NCBI RefSeq assembly: GCF_000808575.1
Contig: NZ_JWLW01000006.1
Coordinates: 54,844-118,843 of the forward strand
Source: Alteromonas marina
GTDB lineage: Bacteria; Pseudomonadota; Gammaproteobacteria; Enterobacterales; Alteromonadaceae
Direction of reading: 5' to 3'
DNA: 64,000 nucleotides
Below are positions 42,812 to 52,586 of the stretch, one piece after another; the first letter of the stretch is position 1; every line of letters starts with the position of its first letter. The notes beneath the pieces are model-generated. The model had not been told where the DNA came from and ran no database searches. It saw only the letters and a program-made list of their open reading frames with translations. The position numbers and the translations under genes were made by a program.

Positions 42812-42865
42812 ATTTGACAACCAAAAGGAAAACATGTCAACACAAAACGAACATTATCGAACATT
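42812..42865 (-). promoter_or_regulatory. glpD promoter with GlpR half-sites
   Basis: On the minus strand: -35 TTGACA at 42835-42840 (perfect), 17 bp spacer, -10 TCAAAT at 42812-42817. Just upstream of the -35 lie two direct copies of CGAACATT (42848-42855 and 42858-42865), 10 bp apart; this octamer is the half-site of the enteric GlpR operator. The rest of the 354 bp gap to glpR (42866-43117) holds nothing I can call. Confidence 0.7.
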
Positions 42866-43117
42866 AAAGAAAATTAAATACCCACACCGTTCGCTATTTT
42901 TGTTTAGGCAAGTGGGCACCAAGGCGAGTAATGATGGACATGGTTCGTATCTGGAAACTTACCGTTTGATAAAAATGTTATGTAGATGGGTAATGCGAGG
43001 GTTAGTCAGATAACTTGCGTGTATATAAATAGGTTTAAACTATCGGCCCCAAATAAGAATAGGCGAAGTTACGGTGTGGTTATGACCACGTCAGTTAATG
43101 CACACGAAGGTAAACAA

Positions 43118-43879
43118 TCACGCTTTTACAAAAGTGATGTTATTTTCTTTAATAATTTTACTTATGCTAGCTGGCGGCGTTTTATCACAAACCAAGCAAT
43201 CTACTTGTGAAATATGGCCTTGTTCAACCATAGCGCGACGTTCGAATTTGCTGTAGTCGGCCGCAAGAATAACGTGTTGAGTATGTTCTAAAATAGCTTG
43301 GGAAACTTTCACTTCTCTGAAGTCAAAGTCTAATAAAGCACCGTCTGAACTTATGCCACTTATACCAATTATGCCGTAGTCCATTCGAAACTGACTGATA
43401 AAGTCACAGGTTGCTTCACCAATTATACCGCCGTCTCGATAACGAACTTCTCCCGCCGCGATGATGACCGAGAAGTCTTCTTTGGCAGATAAAATAGTCG
43501 CCACATGTATATTGTTCGTTACAACATGTAGGTTTTTGTGGTTCAGCAACTTAGTTGCGATAAGTTCGGTAGTCGTACCGATGTTGATAAATAAAGACGC
43601 CCCATCAGGTATCATTGCCGCAACCGCTTCAGCAATTTTTTCTTTTACTTCACTATTTTGCGTTTTACGTTCTTGATAGGGTGTGTTTTCCCAACTTCGA
43701 TTTAAACCCGCGCCGCCGTGATAACGACTGACTACACCAGCACCAGCCAATTGATTTAAATCTCTTCGAATTGTCTGAGGTGTAACGTCGCAAGCACTTA
43801 CCAAATCATCAATAGACATAAAGCCCTGTTGCTTTATTAGCCCAACAATTTTTTCGTGTCGTTGCGTTTGGTTCATCAC
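43118..43879 (-). CDS. glpR: Glycerol-3-phosphate regulon repressor GlpR (DeoR family)
   Basis: 253 residues. DeoR-type helix-turn-helix at about 6-58 (MSIDDLVSACDVTPQTIRRDLNQLAGAGVVSRYHGGAGL), then the sugar-phosphate-sensing domain with SLFINIGTTTELIATKLLNHKNLHVVTNN, GEVRYRDGGIIGEATCDFI and GISGISSDGALLDFDFREV. It lies between glpD (same strand) and glpK (divergent), and candidate GlpR operators are near both. A perfect -10 TATAAT lies at 43907-43912 on the minus strand. Confidence 0.93.
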   Translation of the reverse strand: MMNQTQRHEKIVGLIKQQGFMSIDDLVSACDVTPQTIRRDLNQLAGAGVVSRYHGGAGLNRSWENTPYQERKTQNSEVKEKIAEAVAAMIPDGASLFINIGTTTELIATKLLNHKNLHVVTNNIHVATILSAKEDFSVIIAAGEVRYRDGGIIGEATCDFISQFRMDYGIIGISGISSDGALLDFDFREVKVSQAILEHTQHVILAADYSKFERRAMVEQGHISQVDCLVCDKTPPASISKIIKENNITFVKA

Positions 43880-43952
43880 ACATCCTCAAAGTAAAAATCG
43901 ATATTGATTATACGTGCTTAAAGGAGAAGTTCCCACGATAAAACGAAAAGCA

Positions 43953-43972
43953 AATGTTCGTTTTCGAAAATA
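43953..43972. promoter_or_regulatory. Candidate GlpR operator in the glpR-glpK region
   Basis: AATGTTCG, four T residues, then CGAAAATA: a 20-bp near-palindrome of the same layout as the E. coli GlpR operator (8-base half-sites around a 4-base centre). It lies between the divergent glpR and glpK genes, 65 bp upstream of the glpK start. Confidence 0.7.
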
Positions 43973-44036
43973 TGCCGTTGTTAAACATCTGTAAATGATG
44001 CAAACTCTATGAAAAATCATCTTCAGGAGTGACCTT

Positions 44037-45521
44037 ATGGGACAACATATTCTTGCCATTGACCAAGGCACAACAAGCTCTCGCAGCATCATTTTTTCTC
44101 CAAAGGGCAGTATAGACGCTATTGCACAGCAGGAATTCTCTCAAAAATATCCGAAAGATGGCTGGGTTGAGCATGATCCAGAGGAAATTTGGGAAAGCGT
44201 TGTCTCTACCCTCAAAGAAGTTTTCAATAAATGCTCATTAACACCATCAGATATCGCAGCCGTTGGTATCACTAACCAGCGCGAAACAACCTTAGTGTGG
44301 AATAAAAACACTGGCGAGCCTGTCTACCCGGCTATCGTTTGGCAAGACAGACGCACAGCCCAGCTTTGTCGTGATTTAAGCGAAGACGAAGAGCTCGTTT
44401 CACACATTACTGAATCGACAGGGCTTCTATTAGACCCTTATTTCTCTGCCACTAAAGTAGCTTGGATATTAGACAATGTAGAAGGTGCAAGACAGCAAGC
44501 CGAGGACGGAGAGCTGCTGTTTGGAACCGTAGACACGTTCCTTATATGGCGCTTAACGGGTGGTGAGTCACACAAAACTGATGCCACCAATGCCTCGCGT
44601 ACAATGCTGTTCGACATCAATAACCAATGCTGGGATGAGAAGTTACTAGATAAATTCAATATCCCACGCTCAATGCTACCCGAGGTGATGGACTGTGCGG
44701 CTGACTTTGGTGTAATGAAAGAAGACATCATAGGTAGAGCTATTCCTATCCAAGGCGTAGCAGGCGACCAGCAAGCAGCATTAGTAGGCCAAGCGTGCTT
44801 TGAAAAAGGCATGGCCAAGAGCACCTACGGTACCGGCTGTTTTATGATATTGAACACTGGTGACGCCCCTTTGCAATCGAAAAACCGATTACTCACCACC
44901 GTTGGGTATCGTTTAAACGGCAAAACGACTTATGCGCTTGAAGGCAGTATTTTTATGGCCGGCGCAACCGTTCAATGGCTCAGAGATGGCCTGAAGCTTA
45001 TCGACGATGCCGCCGAATCGGAGGCACTTGCACAGCGAGCAAGACAAGATAACGGCGTGTTCCTTGTCCCGGCATTTACTGGTTTAGGCGCACCTTATTG
45101 GGATCCAGATGCCCGTGGCGCAATTTTAGGTTTAACCCGCGACACAGGCATTAGCGAAATCGTTGCTGCGGGACTTCAGTCTGTCTGCTACCAGACTAAG
45201 GACTTGCAAAAAGCAATGGAAAGCGATGGCGCTCGCCCCACAACTATCCGTGTAGATGGCGGTATGTCGCGTAATGATTGGGTTATGGGCTTTCTTTCAG
45301 ACATCTTGGGCGCTGAAGTAGAGCGCCCTGAGATTACGGAAACCACCGCTCTTGGTGCTGCCTTCTTAGCAGGATTACAGGCTGGTGTCTTCAATTCAAT
45401 CGACGATTTAACCCAGTGTTGGAAGAGTGATAGCGTTTTCACTCCGAGGTTGACCAAGCAAGAACGTGATCAAGCCTATGATGGTTGGAAAGCCGCCGTC
45501 GACCGTATCCGCTGCAGCTAA
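44037..45521 (+). CDS. glpK: Glycerol kinase GlpK
   Basis: 494 residues, a full-length FGGY kinase. [19 protein letters not shown] (phosphate 1), [32 protein letters not shown] (glycerol-binding Arg-Glu), [16 protein letters not shown] (catalytic Asp) and [18 protein letters not shown] (adenosine) are all present. It phosphorylates glycerol to glycerol-3-phosphate for GlpD. CAGGAG lies eight bases before the ATG. No glpF facilitator gene is in the window, so its glycerol may enter by another route or be released inside the cell. Confidence 0.97.
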   Translation: MGQHILAIDQGTTSSRSIIFSPKGSIDAIAQQEFSQKYPKDGWVEHDPEEIWESVVSTLKEVFNKCSLTPSDIAAVGITNQRETTLVWNKNTGEPVYPAIVWQDRRTAQLCRDLSEDEELVSHITESTGLLLDPYFSATKVAWILDNVEGARQQAEDGELLFGTVDTFLIWRLTGGESHKTDATNASRTMLFDINNQCWDEKLLDKFNIPRSMLPEVMDCAADFGVMKEDIIGRAIPIQGVAGDQQAALVGQACFEKGMAKSTYGTGCFMILNTGDAPLQSKNRLLTTVGYRLNGKTTYALEGSIFMAGATVQWLRDGLKLIDDAAESEALAQRARQDNGVFLVPAFTGLGAPYWDPDARGAILGLTRDTGISEIVAAGLQSVCYQTKDLQKAMESDGARPTTIRVDGGMSRNDWVMGFLSDILGAEVERPEITETTALGAAFLAGLQAGVFNSIDDLTQCWKSDSVFTPRLTKQERDQAYDGWKAAVDRIRCS

Positions 45522-45548
45522 TTTTCCTTTATTTTTCTGATTGTTAAT

Positions 45549-45580
45549 AAAGTGCGGCTATAGACCGCACTTTTTTTATA
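45549..45580 (+). terminator. Intrinsic terminator of glpK
   Basis: AAAGTGCGG / CCGCACTTT stem with a short loop and a run of seven T residues, about 27 bp after the stop. It separates glpK from the receptor operon that follows. Confidence 0.92.
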
Positions 45581-45600
45581 CAAAAAAATTTTTTATAACA

Positions 45601-45655
45601 TTGTAATTACATTGTCATTTTGTGCTAGTATTGGATCCAAGGTAAACGTTTCACC
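45601..45655 (+). promoter_or_regulatory. Receptor-operon promoter with GalR-type operator
   Basis: Extended -10 TGCTAGTAT (TAGTAT at 45626-45631) with a weak -35 TTGTAA at 45601-45606 (19 bp spacer). The palindrome GGTAAACGTTTCACC at 45641-45655 begins about where transcription should start, a position suited to repression. The rest of the 305 bp gap (45656-45826) would be a long leader; I found no clear structure in it. Confidence 0.65.
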
Positions 45656-45826
45656 TTTTACCTTAAATCAGAAACGCTATATTTTTCATAAAGTTACAAA
45701 TAATAATCACGAAAATATAACGTTAAATGTGTAAAAGTATTGTTAATAAGCTTGATCCGCACATACTAAAAACGTAATTTAAGTGCAAAGTACGTTAAAA
45801 CGTAGCCTACTCACGGAGAAAACACA

Positions 45827-48574
45827 GTGACACATAAAATTAACACATCACAGTTAGGCCCTATCGCGAAACGCTCACTTTTAGGTGTTGCTATCGCCTC
45901 TGCCCTACACGCCCCTATTTCACTGGCACAGGAAGCAACTACTGCTACTGATAAAGAAGTGGAAGTTATCGAAGTTAAAGGTTTTACCAGCTCTCTGAAA
46001 GCATCAATGCTAGATAAGAAAGCATCTGATGTTGTTTACGACGGTATTACGGCTGAAGACCTAGGTAAATTTCCAGACCAAAACGTAGCTGAATCACTAC
46101 AAAGAATTACTGGTGTTGCCATTGATCGTTCAGGTGGTGAAGGTCAATTTATTACTGTGCGTGGTTTCGGCCCAGATTTTAACACCGTACTTGTTAACGG
46201 CCGCCAAATTGCTACAGAAAACCAAGGTCGTGCTTTTAGTTTCGATACGCTTCCAGCTGAACTTATTAGCGGTGCAAAAGTTTACAAGAGCCCTCTCGCT
46301 TCTATGCAAGAAGGTGGTATCGGTTCAACCGTAGAAATCACAACTGCTCGCCCATTCGCATTTGACGGCTTCAAGGCCGTTGCGAGTGTAAAAGGCATGT
46401 ACGAAGACCTTTCTGAAGAAACAACGCCGCAAGTGTCTGGCTTAATTACCAATACCTTTATGGATGGTAAATTAGGTGTGTTAGCTGCTGCATCATTTCA
46501 ACAGCGTAAGCTACAAACAAACATGCTAGAAACGCGCTACTGGCGTCCAGGGGTAGACATTACTGATCGTTCAGAACTGGACAACCCTGAATACGAAGAC
46601 AATGCACAATACAGAAATGTATACGTTCCACAGAACTTTGACCAAATCGTTGATTTAGTCGATCGCGAAAGAACATCTGGTAACCTTGTTGTTCAGTACG
46701 CTCCTAACGATGACATGACGCTTACCTTAGATGGCCTTTACTCTAAGTTTGAAGTTGACTCAGACGCGCACAGTGTTGGTCATTGGTTCACAGACAGTAA
46801 CCTCGACAACATGTCTTTCAACGATAATGGCAGCCTAACTGGTGTAACAAGTACTATTGTAGAAGGTGCTGGTGGTGCGACTGACTTTATTCGCCGCCGC
46901 TTTGGTCGAGATGTTGAAATCCAAGCATTCGGTGCAAACTTTGAATGGTTAGTAAACGACAACTTAACTGCAAACATTGATATCTCAACTTCAACTGCCG
47001 AAGACAGCAGTGGTGGCGACAACTTCTTCACTGTTGTGGGTTACAACAATGAATACAGTGTAGACTTCACAGGTGCTACCCCATCATTGACTGTTGCCGG
47101 TGGTGATGCCGCTTTGCAAACACCGTCGCTAGGCCGCATGCACTATAACGAACGCAACGGTTTTGACACGGAAGATACCATCAGTGAGTACCGTGCAGAC
47201 TTCACGTGGGTACCTGATTCAGACAATGCATTCCACAAAGCAGATTTTGGTATCTACTACCAAGATCGTGAAAAATCTAATACTCGTCTATTCGCTTCAG
47301 GATGTAACGTTTATTGCGGCTACAATTTTGACTTCCCTGATGAACTTTTAAGTGTATTTACTGCACAAAACTACTTCGGCGGTGTGCCTAATCAGTGGCT
47401 TACCTACGACCCTGAAGCGTTCTTTGACTTCGCAACGTCTGATGCAGCGGTGCAGCAAATTGCTGACGCTACAGGTCAATCATTCGATGATGTTCGCGCA
47501 GCGATTGACGCAACAAATATCGGCAACCCTCAGCCAAGTAATGATTCATTCGTAGTGAGCGAAGAAGTATTAAGTGCATACGCACAGTTCTACTTTGCAA
47601 CTGAAATTTCAGACATGCCACTTGATGTTAACTTTGGTTTCCGTTACAGCGAAACAGATACATCAGTAGATGGTACAGTTCAGGTTTTACAGGACCTTCA
47701 GCCTATTCCTGGCGATGACTCAGACTTCAATGCAGTATTCGAAGACGATGGCGAAGGCAAACCGATTAATGCCACCAATAGTTATTCAAGTCTTCTGCCT
47801 AATCTTAACGTTAAATTGCAGTTGACCGACGATTTGTACTTGAGATATGCATACTCGGAAACGTTGACTCGCCCAATGATGGACGACTTAGTACCTGTAT
47901 TTAACGTAACGGTCTCACGCCCTGGAAACCTACAGGCTACTGAAGGCAATACAGAGCTCCAGCCATATAAATCTACCGGCTGGGATGTGTCACTAGAGTG
48001 GTATTATGATGACACGAGCTATTTGTCAGCAGCTGTTTTTAATAAAGAAGTTGAAGACTTTATTTCTGGCCAGCTTTTCGAAGAAAGCCAATTCTTAGAA
48101 AGCGGCGAGTATGTATTTACTGTACTTCGTCCTAGCAATGGCGATACGCTTGAAGTTGAAGGCTTAGAGCTTGCTTGGTTGCATACACTTGAAAGCGGCT
48201 TCGGTATTCAAGCTAACGCTACTATCGTTAATTCGGATGCAGAGTTTAGTCTACCAGGCTTAGGAAACTCACAAAACATTACATTGTTCTACGAAAAAGA
48301 TGCGTTCCAAGCGCGTGTTGCACTGAACAATCGTGAAACCTTTATGCAAGAAGCCATAAGCACTCTTGGTGGTACTGAGCCTCGTTTCACTGAGACTTAC
48401 ACCCAAGTTGATATGAGTGTAAGTTACGATGTAACTGAGTCTCTTACGGTATTCTTCGAAGGCATTAACATTACTGACGAAGAGCTAACGCGTCGCGGTC
48501 GCTTATCAGAACATTTCGTTCAACAAGTTGCTGACGGTGCTCGTTACGCTGTTGGTGTTCGTGCTAGCTTCTAA
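45827..48574 (+). CDS. TonB-dependent receptor, probable galactoside uptake
   Basis: 915 residues from GTG 45827 (CGGAGA upstream). Signal peptide ends near ISLAQ-EA (34/35). A TonB box (EVEVIEVKGF) is followed by the plug (DLGKFPDQNVAESLQRITGVAIDR, ITVRGFGPDFNTVLVNGRQ) and a beta barrel whose last strand ends in aromatic Phe (YAVGVRASF), with NITDEELTRRGR before it. It belongs to the large TIGR01782-like branch found with polysaccharide genes in Alteromonas and Caulobacter. It is followed by a symporter and alpha-galactosidase and preceded by a GalR-type operator, so a galactoside is the likely ligand. Confidence 0.88.
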   Translation: MTHKINTSQLGPIAKRSLLGVAIASALHAPISLAQEATTATDKEVEVIEVKGFTSSLKASMLDKKASDVVYDGITAEDLGKFPDQNVAESLQRITGVAIDRSGGEGQFITVRGFGPDFNTVLVNGRQIATENQGRAFSFDTLPAELISGAKVYKSPLASMQEGGIGSTVEITTARPFAFDGFKAVASVKGMYEDLSEETTPQVSGLITNTFMDGKLGVLAAASFQQRKLQTNMLETRYWRPGVDITDRSELDNPEYEDNAQYRNVYVPQNFDQIVDLVDRERTSGNLVVQYAPNDDMTLTLDGLYSKFEVDSDAHSVGHWFTDSNLDNMSFNDNGSLTGVTSTIVEGAGGATDFIRRRFGRDVEIQAFGANFEWLVNDNLTANIDISTSTAEDSSGGDNFFTVVGYNNEYSVDFTGATPSLTVAGGDAALQTPSLGRMHYNERNGFDTEDTISEYRADFTWVPDSDNAFHKADFGIYYQDREKSNTRLFASGCNVYCGYNFDFPDELLSVFTAQNYFGGVPNQWLTYDPEAFFDFATSDAAVQQIADATGQSFDDVRAAIDATNIGNPQPSNDSFVVSEEVLSAYAQFYFATEISDMPLDVNFGFRYSETDTSVDGTVQVLQDLQPIPGDDSDFNAVFEDDGEGKPINATNSYSSLLPNLNVKLQLTDDLYLRYAYSETLTRPMMDDLVPVFNVTVSRPGNLQATEGNTELQPYKSTGWDVSLEWYYDDTSYLSAAVFNKEVEDFISGQLFEESQFLESGEYVFTVLRPSNGDTLEVEGLELAWLHTLESGFGIQANATIVNSDAEFSLPGLGNSQNITLFYEKDAFQARVALNNRETFMQEAISTLGGTEPRFTETYTQVDMSVSYDVTESLTVFFEGINITDEELTRRGRLSEHFVQQVADGARYAVGVRASF

Positions 48575-48590
48575 TAACAACTAGTCTATC

Positions 48591-48620
48591 AAGGGGGCGG
48601 TGTTGCCCCCTTTTGTCTTT
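48591..48620 (+). terminator. Hairpin between the receptor and symporter genes
   Basis: GGGGGC / GCCCCC stem with a 6-base loop followed by TTTTGTCTTT, 17 bp after the receptor stop and 21 bp before the symporter start. It is probably a partial terminator that makes receptor mRNA more abundant than the downstream genes. Confidence 0.8.
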
Positions 48621-48640
48621 ATTCTGCTGAGGAGTTTTTC

Positions 48641-50095
48641 GTGTCAGGCAGCTTAACCCAACTTGTCGTTTTTATTTTCATCACCGCACTTATCGGGCTT
48701 CTTACCTATTTAAAGTGTCGCGGTCATGGGCATAGTAAAGCCAACGAAAACAAAGAATATTTCTTAGCTGGCGGCGGACTAACATGGATATACGTCGCGG
48801 GCTCAATAACGTTAACTAATTTAAGTACCGATCAACTTGTAGGGATGAACGGTAACCAAATGGCACTGCTTGCGTGGTGGGAATTTGCCGCGGTGGCGGG
48901 CCTAATCATTCTCGCGCGAGTTTTTCTTCCCGTCTATTATCATTATCAGTGCACCACAACCACCGAATTGCTGGAAATGCGCTATAACAACAAGCATATA
49001 AGAGCACTAATAGGCCTTCTTTTCTTCCTAGGTAGCAGCCTTATTTTCATGCCTGCCGTAATCTACACCGGCTCGCTTTTCATGATTAACATGTTCAATG
49101 TAGACATTCCACTTATGTATGTTGCCACCGCTTTTGCATTGATTGGTGCCTTCTACGCTATCTTTGGTGGGCTTCGCGCGGTTGCAGTTTCAGATACCTA
49201 TTCTGGCGTATTGCTTTTGACTATGGCGATTGTTGTTGTCGTTCTTGCACTATTCGCAATCGATTTTGATTTCTCGGGCATACCTGCCGAACGCTTAACC
49301 CTAATTGGTGATAATGATTCACCTCTACCATGGCACACGTTATTAACCGGTATGGTGTTTATCCAGACTTTCTACTGGAGTACGAATCAGGTAATCACTC
49401 AGCGCGCCATGGCTGCACCTAATTTAAAAGAAGCACAGAAAGGCGTATACGCTGCAGCGATCATCCGCTTTATCGTTGTTCCTACCATTATCGTAGTTCC
49501 AGGTATCATTTCGTATAAGCTGTACGGCGATATCAACGATGCCGCTTACGGTACGTTGGTAGGTGATGTTTTACCTAGCTGGCTATCAGGTGTATTTGCA
49601 GCGGCCCTCGCTGCAGCAGTACTCACTACTTACAACAGTAACCTCAACTCTGCGACTGCACTTTATGTCTGCGATATACACGAGGCGTATTTTCAGAAGA
49701 AGCCAAACGTTGCGCGCTTAAGCGGCTTTGTGACCGCGGCGCTTACTATTGTATCGCTAGTTATGGTTCCTGTGTACGCGCAAGCAGAAAGCATCATCAA
49801 CTTGCTTCAACAACTTTTCGGGTTGTTAAGTATGCCTATTCTTTCCATCTTTATTGTTGGATTACTATTTAATAACGTAAACGCCAATGCGGGAATAGCG
49901 GCAGTTGTCTTTGGTGTGGGTCTATACGCTTTCTTTAGCTTTGTACACGCTCCTTTCGGCCTGCACTACATTCACCTGATGTTGGTCACATTGGTTTGCT
50001 GTATTGCCCTCGCCCTTGTCTTAAATCGGGTTGTATTTAAGCAAAAGGCAGAATGGCGCGGTCGTTTGATAGAGAGCGAAGAAGCACACGGCTAA
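48641..50095 (+). CDS. Sodium/solute symporter (SLC5/SSS family), probable galactoside or galactose
   Basis: 484 residues from GTG 48641 (GAGGAG upstream). About 12-13 membrane helices. EYFLAGGGLTWIYVAGSITLTNLSTDQLVGMNG is the SSS core near the sodium site; FGGLRAVAVSDTYSGVLLL and FYWSTNQVITQRAMAAPNLKEAQKGV follow, and they resemble vSGLT-type sugar symporters. It lies between the receptor and the alpha-galactosidase, so it is taken to carry the galactoside or its sugar across the inner membrane. It is distinct from the second symporter at 57312. Confidence 0.87.
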   Translation: MSGSLTQLVVFIFITALIGLLTYLKCRGHGHSKANENKEYFLAGGGLTWIYVAGSITLTNLSTDQLVGMNGNQMALLAWWEFAAVAGLIILARVFLPVYYHYQCTTTTELLEMRYNNKHIRALIGLLFFLGSSLIFMPAVIYTGSLFMINMFNVDIPLMYVATAFALIGAFYAIFGGLRAVAVSDTYSGVLLLTMAIVVVVLALFAIDFDFSGIPAERLTLIGDNDSPLPWHTLLTGMVFIQTFYWSTNQVITQRAMAAPNLKEAQKGVYAAAIIRFIVVPTIIVVPGIISYKLYGDINDAAYGTLVGDVLPSWLSGVFAAALAAAVLTTYNSNLNSATALYVCDIHEAYFQKKPNVARLSGFVTAALTIVSLVMVPVYAQAESIINLLQQLFGLLSMPILSIFIVGLLFNNVNANAGIAAVVFGVGLYAFFSFVHAPFGLHYIHLMLVTLVCCIALALVLNRVVFKQKAEWRGRLIESEEAHG

Positions 50096-50145
50096 TAAGG
50101 TCCGCCATATATTGGCTGGTTCAGATAACTAGGATTACTACGGTT

Positions 50146-50191
50146 GTGGCGGAGCAAAAGTACGGTTTGTTGCGTATTTTTGTTCCGCCAC
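50146..50191 (+). other. Long RNA hairpin between the symporter and alpha-galactosidase genes
   Basis: Two 19-base arms (50146-50164 and 50173-50191) around an 8-base loop. In plus-strand RNA all 19 positions pair, two of them as G-U; on the minus strand these would be A-C mismatches. No T tract follows. It lies in a 309 bp gap (50096-50404) that otherwise holds a small imperfect GTGATT/AATCAC repeat at 50234-50256 and no convincing gene. It may be a stabilising or processing structure. Confidence 0.7.
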
Positions 50192-50404
50192 ACGCTGTGA
50201 AGTAGATGAAAGCAGAGAGAAGACTCTGTAAGCGTGATTGAAACAGATTTAATCACTCGACGACCATGCAAGAAAGCAGGTATTAAGCTCGATAAACCGT
50301 TGTAAAACCATAAAACCGTACGGATGTTCCTTCTGTACTTTTCAGTCATCTTTTCTTTTAACAACATGCGCTATAAACATCTAGGCATGTAAAATGAGGT
50401 TTTT

Positions 50405-52534
50405 ATGTCGTCACTCACATCATTCGTTCGTTTGTCGAACGAGAAAGCCACATTAATATTCGACTGCCAGGGTCGTATGCCCAAAGTCATTTACTATGGT
50501 GCGCCATTAAGTGACAGTACAACACCAGAAATGCTGAGCGTTTTAAACACCCGTCAAGAAGCCAAATGCGCACCCGTAATTGAACCGCCGATTACGTTGG
50601 TACCGACTCACGGTGACGGCTGGACGGGTCAGCCAGGTCTTGAAGTGTCGGGCGATGCCGACCAGTGGTCAGCAGGCTTTAGCCTGACCGAAATAAATGA
50701 AGATGCACAGTCTGTTGCTTTCGTAAGCGAAGACGCTCGCCGCGGTATGCGTCTTATCACAACTGTTGAGCTCGATAACAAAACGAGCGTAGTAAAATAC
50801 GTTTCTCGTCTCGAAAACAGTGGCGAAACACCGCTCAATTTAGGCTATTTGAATGCCGCTAGCCTGCCCTTGCCTACGTCCGTAAGCAAAATTAAAACAT
50901 TTGAAGGCCGCTGGTCAGCAGAGTTTCAAACCAAAGATCACGACCTCTTCTTTGGAAGTTATGTACGTGAAAATCGCCGAGGCAAAACATCTCACGACAC
51001 CTTCCCTGGCCTGATTGCATTCCCTCAAGGCACGGGTGAACTTAACGGTGAGTGCTATGGTTATCACCTTGGCGCTTCTGCAAACCACAAGCTTCGCGCT
51101 GAGCTAATGGCTGATGGCAGAAGCTATGTGCAGTTTGGTGAGTTATTATTTCCAGGTGAAGTGGTACTTAACGCTGGCGAAAGCTATACATCCCCCGTGC
51201 TTTACACAGGCTATGGCTGTGAAGGTTTCTCTTCGCTATCACAACAGTTCCATAACTTCATTCGCAGCAACGTGCTAAACCACAGTGCTGAATCGAAGCC
51301 TCGCCCAGTACACTACAACACCTGGGAAGGTATTTATTTCGATCATAACGAAGACGAACTTAAAGCCTTAGCCGATAAGGTTGCACCACTGGGCATTGAG
51401 CGCTTTGTGTTAGATGATGGTTGGTTTAAAGGGCGCAGAAACGACAAGGCTGGGCTTGGCGACTGGTTTGTTGATGAAGCTATCTATCCTAAAGGACTAG
51501 ACGGGCTCATTGACCATGTTACTGGCCTTGGCATGGAATTCGGTATTTGGTTTGAGCCAGAGATGGTAAACCCCGACAGCGACCTTTACCGCGCCCATCC
51601 TGAGTGGGCGCTGCAAACCGAGAATAACCCTCACGTTCCTTTCAGAAATCAGTACGTATTGGATTTAACCAACCCTGAAGTGGTTGAGTACCTTTATAAA
51701 GTGATTACTGATGTACTAAAGGCGTACCCCAAAATCAGCTACATCAAATGGGACATGAACCGCGACGTAAACCACCCCGGCAACCTTCACGGTAAACCTG
51801 CGATGCATGGTCAAATGGCTGCGCTTTACAGCTTAATAGACCGCGTTAAGGCAGCGAAGCCAGGCATTGAGATAGAAAGCTGTTGTTCAGGAGGCGGCCG
51901 TGTAGATTTAGGTATTTTGCCACACACAGATCGTTTCTGGACGTCGGATTCTAACGACGCACTAGACCGTTTGTATATTCAGCGTGGTTGTTCTTATTTC
52001 TTCCCGTCTGAAGTAATGGGCGCACACGTTGGCCCGCGCGACTGCCATATAACGGGTAGACACTTACCTATTGAGATTCGCTCGGCAGTAGCCTTGTTTG
52101 GCCATATGGGTATAGAGATGGACCCACGTGAACTTACCGACCACGAGCAAAGCGTGCTTACCGACGCTATTTCACTTTACAAAAAGTATCGTCATATCAC
52201 CCACGGCGGCGACCTTTTCCGCATGGACGATGACGGCATGAACGTAAAATTTGGTTATGTGTCTAAAGACAAGCAAGAAGGTATTTTTGCATATAACAGC
52301 GTTATGGAAACTGTTCGTACTACGCCAAACCGCTTCTACTTTGCAGGCCTTGATGCTAACAAACAATACACCATTGAGCGTGTATGGCCCGAAAAGCTAA
52401 AAGAATACACCCCGTCTATTTTGCAACAAACTGAAGGGCAAGTATTCTCTGGCGAAGTATTGATGAAATACGGTATGCAGCTGCCGGTGCTCTTCCCACA
52501 AACTGCATTGATTTATACCGTTAAAGCGGTGTAG
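50405..52534 (+). CDS. Alpha-galactosidase (GH36), cytoplasmic
   Basis: 709 residues with GH36 layout: N-terminal beta sandwich, (beta/alpha)8 barrel and C-terminal beta domain. The nucleophile is Asp450 in YIKWDMNRDVNHPG, and the acid/base Asp515 is in RFWTSDSNDALDR. WEGIYFDHNED, FVLDDGWFKGRRND and SCCSGGGRVDLGIL are typical too. No signal peptide, so it acts inside the cell on galactosides that have been imported, such as melibiose, raffinose-type sugars or galactosylglycerols. TGAGG lies seven bases before the ATG. A strong terminator follows that reaches into the convergent TPR gene. It resembles AgaN/RafA-type enzymes. Confidence 0.94.
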   Translation: MSSLTSFVRLSNEKATLIFDCQGRMPKVIYYGAPLSDSTTPEMLSVLNTRQEAKCAPVIEPPITLVPTHGDGWTGQPGLEVSGDADQWSAGFSLTEINEDAQSVAFVSEDARRGMRLITTVELDNKTSVVKYVSRLENSGETPLNLGYLNAASLPLPTSVSKIKTFEGRWSAEFQTKDHDLFFGSYVRENRRGKTSHDTFPGLIAFPQGTGELNGECYGYHLGASANHKLRAELMADGRSYVQFGELLFPGEVVLNAGESYTSPVLYTGYGCEGFSSLSQQFHNFIRSNVLNHSAESKPRPVHYNTWEGIYFDHNEDELKALADKVAPLGIERFVLDDGWFKGRRNDKAGLGDWFVDEAIYPKGLDGLIDHVTGLGMEFGIWFEPEMVNPDSDLYRAHPEWALQTENNPHVPFRNQYVLDLTNPEVVEYLYKVITDVLKAYPKISYIKWDMNRDVNHPGNLHGKPAMHGQMAALYSLIDRVKAAKPGIEIESCCSGGGRVDLGILPHTDRFWTSDSNDALDRLYIQRGCSYFFPSEVMGAHVGPRDCHITGRHLPIEIRSAVALFGHMGIEMDPRELTDHEQSVLTDAISLYKKYRHITHGGDLFRMDDDGMNVKFGYVSKDKQEGIFAYNSVMETVRTTPNRFYFAGLDANKQYTIERVWPEKLKEYTPSILQQTEGQVFSGEVLMKYGMQLPVLFPQTALIYTVKAV

Positions 52535-52545
52535 AGCTAGAAGCT

Positions 52546-52586
52546 AAAGCGAGCTTAGCGGTGTTACGCCGCAGCTCGCTTTTTCA
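52546..52586 (+). terminator. Terminator of the alpha-galactosidase gene
   Basis: AGCGAGCT (52548-52555) pairs with AGCTCGCT (52573-52580), with an inner GCGG/CCGC, then five T residues. The right arm and T tract are also the last codons of the convergent TPR gene, which ends at 52564. Confidence 0.88.

Noticed and set aside
42986..43210. 74-codon plus-strand frame overlapping the end of glpR
   Set aside because: Overlaps glpR in antisense, has no ribosome-binding site and no recognisable motif.
45656..45826. Receptor leader region, considered for a riboswitch
   Set aside because: No strong stem or known aptamer pattern could be seen by eye.
50092..50367. Minus-strand open frame of 91 codons between the symporter and alpha-galactosidase genes
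   Set aside because: No ribosome-binding site, atypical composition, no recognisable family, and it spans the long RNA hairpin; treated as non-coding.
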